DNA of 64,000 nucleotides from UBA3478 sp038134285 (lineage in GTDB: Bacteria; Bacteroidota; Bacteroidia; Flavobacteriales; Flavobacteriaceae), in the NCBI GenBank assembly GCA_038134285.1, contig JAYPUW010000010.1:10070-74069 (forward strand), given 5' to 3'. The notes under the pieces are model-generated. The model was not told where the DNA came from. It made no database searches and was given only the letters and a program-made list of their open reading frames with translations. The position numbers and the translations under genes are program-made. Positions 60,583-64,000 of this stretch are shown one piece after another (positions within the stretch are counted from its first letter, which is position 1; each line of letters begins with the position of its first letter).

Positions 60583-61233
60583 ATGTCAATAGAAATCGCA
60601 CCCTCTCTTTTAGCCGCCAATTTTGGGGTCTTAAATCAAGAAATTGAGACGCTAAATGCCAGTAAGGCCAGCTTACTTCACCTCGATGTGATGGACGGTA
60701 GTTTTGTGCCAAATATTTCTTTTGGCCCAGTGGTCATAGAAGCCATTGCTAAAAACTGCAAACTCGATCTAGACATTCACTTAATGATCAAAAATCCTGA
60801 CCGCTATATTGCCGATTATGTTTCATTTAAACCGAAGTATATAAGTGTGCACGAAGAGGCGTGTAGGCATCTCGATCGCAGCATTGATTACATCAAATCT
60901 TTTGGTGTCGGTGCAGGGGTAGCCATCAACCCACATACTCCAGTATCTAACCTTTTTACTGTTCTTCATAAAATCGATTTGGTGTGCATTATGAGCGTCA
61001 ATCCAGGATTCGGCGGACAAAAATTCATCCCTTACACCTTGAAAAAAATCGAAGCATTACGGGCTGAGATCGAAGCTCAAGGCCTGCATACCAAAATTGA
61101 GGTAGACGGAGGCGTTACTGAAGGTAATGCGGCCGCTGTAAAAGCGGCAGGTGCTGATATTTTGGTTGCCGGAAGCTCCGTATTCAAAGCTATGAATCCT
61201 TTAAAAGTCATAGAAAATCTTCATGGGGCATGA
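60583..61233 (+). CDS. rpe: Ribulose-phosphate 3-epimerase
   Basis: Interconverts ribulose 5-phosphate and xylulose 5-phosphate in the pentose phosphate pathway. The 216-residue TIM barrel has IAPSLLAANFGVL, the metal ligands in LHLDVMDGSFVPNISFG and the LDIHLMI strand, VNPGFGGQKFIP and the late EVDGGVTEGNA. The ATG at 60583 gives the family N terminus. It overlaps the next gene by 11 bases. Confidence 0.97.
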   Translation: MSIEIAPSLLAANFGVLNQEIETLNASKASLLHLDVMDGSFVPNISFGPVVIEAIAKNCKLDLDIHLMIKNPDRYIADYVSFKPKYISVHEEACRHLDRSIDYIKSFGVGAGVAINPHTPVSNLFTVLHKIDLVCIMSVNPGFGGQKFIPYTLKKIEALRAEIEAQGLHTKIEVDGGVTEGNAAAVKAAGADILVAGSSVFKAMNPLKVIENLHGA

Positions 61234-62221
61234 GACTTCGCATTACGACGTCATTATTGTAGGTGGCGGCCCAATCGGAATCGCCTGCGCGCTAGAATGC
61301 AAAGAACTTAAGCTGAGTTATCTGGTACTCGAAAAGGGTACCCTAGTCAATTCGCTTTACCATTACCCGAAAGGAATGCAGTTCTTTTCATCCTCAGACA
61401 AGCTATCACTCAAGAGCACTCCTTTTATTAGTAAAGAACCCAAACCCTTCAGAGACGAGGCCCTCGCCTATTACCGCACAATCGCCCAAAGCGAACAACT
61501 TAATATCAAGCTGTTTGAACGCGTTACAGGTATCAACAAATCTGAAGGAGCGTTCGCTATAACAACCTCAAAAGGAACCTACCACTCTAATGCAGTTATC
61601 ATCGCTACAGGATTCTTCGACATCCCTAAAACTCTAAACATTCCCGGTGAAGACTTAGAGAAAGTCACCCACTATTTCAACGATCCGCATTACTATGCCA
61701 ATCAAAAGGTGGTGGTGGTCGGAGCCAACAATTCAGCCGTGGACGCCGCGCTGTCTTGCTACCGAGCCGGTGCTGAGGTCACCATGATCGTTCGTGGAAA
61801 AGAAATTGGAGAACGCGTAAAGTATTGGGTAAGACCCGAGATTATTAACCGCATTGAAGACAGATCAATCACCGCATATTTTGAGAGTAGCCTTAGACAA
61901 ATCGAACCGAATGCGGTTACACTTTCAACCCCTTCAGGAGCACAATCCATAACCAACGATTTTGTGTTACTCATGACAGGATATCAGCCCGATTATGCGT
62001 TTCTTTCGCGCATTGGAATTGAAATCGATCAAGATGCGAACAAAACACCAATCGTCAATGAAGAAACTCTAGAAAGCTCTGTTGAAGACTTGTATCTTGC
62101 AGGGGTTGTATTGGGAGGAATGAAAACCAATCTATGGTTTATCGAAAATTCTAGAGAACACGCCGAACGCATCAGTGCGCACATCAAAAATAAGTTATTG
62201 AAAAACACCGCTAATACTTAA
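61223..62221 (+). CDS. YpdA/Bdr family putative bacillithiol disulfide reductase
   Basis: A 332-residue two-domain flavoprotein with an FAD site (DVIIVGGGPIGIACALE near residue 9), an NADPH site (VVVVGANNSAVDAALSCYRAG near 160) and a C-terminal FAD block (LYLAGVVLGGMKTNLWFIEN). There is no redox CxxC motif, as in YpdA rather than thioredoxin reductase. YpdA reduces oxidised bacillithiol, so the organism may make bacillithiol. Its start overlaps rpe by 11 bases. Confidence 0.85.
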   Translation: MGHETSHYDVIIVGGGPIGIACALECKELKLSYLVLEKGTLVNSLYHYPKGMQFFSSSDKLSLKSTPFISKEPKPFRDEALAYYRTIAQSEQLNIKLFERVTGINKSEGAFAITTSKGTYHSNAVIIATGFFDIPKTLNIPGEDLEKVTHYFNDPHYYANQKVVVVGANNSAVDAALSCYRAGAEVTMIVRGKEIGERVKYWVRPEIINRIEDRSITAYFESSLRQIEPNAVTLSTPSGAQSITNDFVLLMTGYQPDYAFLSRIGIEIDQDANKTPIVNEETLESSVEDLYLAGVVLGGMKTNLWFIENSREHAERISAHIKNKLLKNTANT

Positions 62222-62227
62222 TGCCTT

Positions 62228-62674
62228 ATGAGATTACAAGACAACGTAATGACGGCCATGAAAACGGCTATGAAAGCAAGAGATAGTGTAGCGTTAGAAG
62301 CGCTAAGAGCCATTAAGTCTGCCCTACTTCTACAGCAAACCGAGGCTGGATCTTCGGCCCTCACTGAGCAAGACGAGATTAAAATCTTACAAAAACTCGT
62401 TAAACAGCGTAAAGACAGCGCTGCCATCTATACCGAACAAGGGCGACAGGATCTAGCAGAACCAGAACTCGCTCAGGTAGCCGTCATCGAAACCTTTTTA
62501 CCAGAACCCTTATCTGAAGTAGACCTTAAGACGCTGATCACCGAAGTCATTAGCACCCTCAAGGCTTCAGGAATAAAAGACATGGGTAAGGTCATCGCTC
62601 AGGTCAATGAAAAGGTCGAAGGACGCGCAGAAGGAAAGATCATCGCCCAAATGGTGAAAAGCGCTCTATCGTAG
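62228..62674 (+). CDS. yqeY: GatB/YqeY domain protein
   Basis: A 148-residue all-helical protein of the YqeY family, related to the tail domain of the GatB amidotransferase subunit. It has AMKARDSVALEALRAIKSAL, EIKILQKLVKQRKDSA, ETFLPEPLSE and a C-terminal GKIIAQMVKSALS. The function is unclear; a role in tRNA or amide metabolism is suspected for the family. It follows the reductase gene by 6 bases and is the last core gene before the accessory end. Confidence 0.9.
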   Translation: MRLQDNVMTAMKTAMKARDSVALEALRAIKSALLLQQTEAGSSALTEQDEIKILQKLVKQRKDSAAIYTEQGRQDLAEPELAQVAVIETFLPEPLSEVDLKTLITEVISTLKASGIKDMGKVIAQVNEKVEGRAEGKIIAQMVKSALS

Positions 62675-62744
62675 TACAGCGTTGAATGTAATAACGATTC
62701 CATATTGTACTTTTACAGCCGTTTCCTAACTAAATATTGAAACT

Positions 62745-62800
62745 AGCCGCGTAGTTCAACTGGATAGAATATCAGATTTCGGCTCTGAGGGTTGGGGGTT
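62745..62800 (+). pseudogene. tRNA-Arg(UCG) 5' fragment, truncated in the T loop
   Basis: The acceptor 5' strand, bases 8-9, a D stem (GTTC/GAAT) and loop with GG, and a perfect 5-base anticodon stem (TCAGA/TCTGA) around TTTCGGC (anticodon TCG) are present. The variable loop and the 5' side of the T stem (GGGGG) and TT follow, then the sequence leaves the tRNA pattern: TTCGAATC is replaced by TTATTATC and no CCCCC or acceptor 3' strand appears within the window. It looks like a functional gene up to base 55 and is then cut at the position where tyrosine recombinases commonly cross over. Confidence 0.7.
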
Positions 62801-62947
62801 ATTATCACTATTTTACTAGCCTCGCATAAGCTTTCCTTAATTAAATTTAATCAATTTTGGCAGCTATTTGACAGTCCTTTTACGTGAATTGAAAGTAACG
62901 CCATATAAGAACGTCAAGGCTATAAATTCAAATTGTTTTTTGAGAAC
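62801..62947. other. AT-rich spacer after the tRNA fragment
   Basis: AT-rich DNA with no open frame of note, no terminator hairpin and no tRNA 3' half. The base composition clearly differs from the core genes to the left. I see nothing else in it. Confidence 0.5.
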
Positions 62948-63316
62948 CTAAAACTCACTCTCTAATTTGATGGCTTTTTGCTTTTTAGGCAATGGTATAT
63001 TGTACTTTTTGTAAAACTTATTCCTTTTGGAAACAAAAATTAAATGACGTACTAAATGATATGGTGTGGTGAACATTCCTGCAATTGCAGCACCTAGCCC
63101 CATTACTGTCACATTTTCTTCGGTAGAAACAGAAACAACACCAAGAGTAAAAACGCTTGCAGAGACCAATAGGTAGGATCTACTTGTTTTAACTTTTGTA
63201 TCTAGAATGATTTTTTGTTGCGCTTGCTCCGATGTAATTGAATCAACCTCCTGTTTCACTTGTGCTGTTGCACTTAAAGCAAAAAGAGTTACTACAGCAA
63301 GCATTAAATACTTCAT
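62948..63316 (-). CDS. Hypothetical secreted/membrane protein in the accessory tail
   Basis: A 122-residue protein with a signal peptide (MKYLMLAVVTLFALSATAQ) and one or two hydrophobic stretches (about 48-62 and 68-88), with a basic C-terminal tail. The pattern recalls small membrane proteins found in Bacteroidota genomes, but I recognise no family. It lies alone in AT-rich DNA, away from the core operons. Coding is supported by length and by the clear signal peptide. Confidence 0.6.
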   Translation of the reverse strand: MKYLMLAVVTLFALSATAQVKQEVDSITSEQAQQKIILDTKVKTSRSYLLVSASVFTLGVVSVSTEENVTVMGLGAAIAGMFTTPYHLVRHLIFVSKRNKFYKKYNIPLPKKQKAIKLESEF

Positions 63317-63418
63317 AAGAATAAGTTTATAGTAAGTGAAGGTAGAAAACGTTTTGGCTTCTTAATTAAGAATAGCCTAATCCTAATAAAAAATCTTCTT
63401 TAAAGGTTAATGTTTATC

Positions 63419-63550
63419 TTAATTTCTATTTCTAAATAGGTAAACAAAAAGTGGAGGGATAAATAAAAAGAAAATGATCTTAAAGCGGACATAAAGAAAT
63501 AATCCTAAGGCAACCGCAAATACAAATGCTATTAAGTATACGTTTTTCAT
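63419..63550 (-). CDS. Possible 43-residue membrane mini-protein
   Basis: An ATG at 63550 opens a 43-codon frame on the minus strand ending in TAA. The product is very hydrophobic (MKNVYLIAFVFAVALGL and IIFFLFIPPLFVYLF), with two potential membrane helices and basic flanks. In AT-rich DNA such frames can occur by chance, but the clean helix-turn-helix membrane pattern and the short gap to the next gene favour a real small protein. No family is recognised. Confidence 0.4.
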   Translation of the reverse strand: MKNVYLIAFVFAVALGLFLYVRFKIIFFLFIPPLFVYLFRNRN

Positions 63551-63619
63551 AAGCTTGAATTTTACTTATTTAGTAACAACTTAAAAAGTTGTAATTTCTT
63601 GAAACAAAATAAACTCATT

Positions 63620-63739
63620 ATGAAATCATTTTTAGCTTGGCGTAGAAATTTCATAATTAATAATCCCAATATTTCTACAACATTAGCCTTTGTTAAAGGG
63701 GTTGTATTTACGATTATTTTTTACGAATTCTTTAAATAG
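63620..63739 (+). CDS. Possible 39-residue hydrophobic peptide
   Basis: A 39-codon frame from the ATG at 63620 to TAG: MKSFLAWRRNFIINNPNIS, then a hydrophobic stretch ending FTIIFYEFFK. It could be a small membrane peptide of the toxin or regulator kind, or a chance frame in AT-rich DNA. I see no antitoxin RNA or partner. Low confidence. Confidence 0.3.
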   Translation: MKSFLAWRRNFIINNPNISTTLAFVKGVVFTIIFYEFFK

Positions 63740-64000
63740 ACTTTTTTATCTAGACTATATCACTGCTGTGATTTCAACATTTTCTGTTGAAAAGTTCTAG
63801 TCAAAATAGCCTCTGAAACTAAAACAGAAAAGACACATCTCAGTTATCCTATTAAAGCTGAGAATCTTTTCAAGTCTCTACACTTCTGTCACAATCGTTA
63901 GGCAGTTGGTTCAGGCACCCTAAGTCTGTATAGTAATTGCCTTATGACTCTTTTACAGCTTTTGTGCGGCACCCCATAAGATTCAAGCTAGCCAGCATAT
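63740..64000. other. Hairpin-rich tail with no recognised gene
   Basis: No convincing protein-coding frame. It contains ATCAC-TGCT-GTGAT (63759-63772) and TTCAACA-TTTTC-TGTTGAA (63773-63791) side by side, enclosed by CTAGA (63750-63754) and TCTAG (63796-63800). A CTCAG/CTGAG inverted repeat lies near 63839-63863. The sequence may hold a structured RNA or recombination site, or nothing. Confidence 0.4.

Noticed and set aside
62745..62830. A complete tRNA gene
   Set aside because: The T loop, T-stem 3' strand and acceptor 3' strand are missing; no CCCCC or CGCGGCT-like 3' half was found to 64000.
63759..63791. The tandem hairpins as a terminator
   Set aside because: No T-run follows either stem in either direction.
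1..64000. CRISPR array, insertion sequence, prophage or restriction system
   Set aside because: No spaced repeats, transposase, integrase or restriction-modification gene was found.

Overview
This window is a 64 kb piece of a Bacteroidota chromosome, most likely from an aerobic (probably marine) member of the Flavobacteriales. The evidence is a PorT-like type IX secretion protein, a sodium-pumping Nqr complex with its FMN transferase, a lipoprotein-type BamA/TamA protein, a bacillithiol-type reductase, and many promoters of the form TAnnTTTG, the Bacteroidota -7 element, placed just before start codons. No species can be named from the sequence alone.

Layout. 1-3872: the tryptophan operon from the end of trpD through trpC, trpF, trpB and trpA, each joined by a 4-base ATGA overlap, plus a 78-residue membrane protein. 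3862-6252: a leftward PASTA protein-rluD-yaaA unit. 6301-14679: ddl, coaD, pyrE, an SRPBCC protein, rsfS, ftsH, a LUD protein, cdsA and psd rightward, interleaved with a leftward Nudix gene and birA. 14671-17295: valS leftward. 17425-17793: a DUF1573-type gene broken by a stop in its signal peptide. 17821-24309: an aminotransferase, murB, a small Cys-rich protein, an ECF sigma factor, lipA, lpxK (leftward), a Nif3-like protein and a coiled-coil protein. 24359-27999: a four-gene operon with a flavin reductase, a DUF2256 mini-protein, a DASH cryptochrome and an iron-sulfur (6-4) photolyase-type protein. 27988-35891: a ClpP paralog, a lipoprotein, an O-methyltransferase, TatA, an M1 peptidase, DUF6702, two paralogous envelope proteins, a GNAT and an M15 peptidase. 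35898-39035: gpmI, map and a methyltransferase. 39022-46611: nqrABCDEF, a 122-residue partner gene and apbE, all leftward. 46686-62674: pruA, rsmG, an aminotransferase, menG/ubiE, porT, an RNA methyltransferase, a TamL-like protein, fba, accD, rpsO, pnp, the primary sigma factor, rpe, a YpdA/Bdr reductase and a YqeY protein.

At 62745 the core genome stops. A tRNA-Arg(UCG) is intact for its first 55 positions and then runs into unrelated AT-rich DNA inside the T loop. The last 1.2 kb holds only small hypothetical genes and hairpins and looks like the edge of an acquired or rearranged segment.

Themes. Genes are packed very tightly: nine of the ten convergent pairs in the core overlap at their 3' ends, with no terminator hairpin seen at those junctions. 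Several genes look leaderless. Two conserved proteins, AccD and a coiled-coil zinc-ribbon-type protein, have lost all four zinc-binding cysteines. The light-related operon is the most coherent functional module. I found no CRISPR array, insertion sequence, prophage or defence system, and nothing I would call a new system with confidence.
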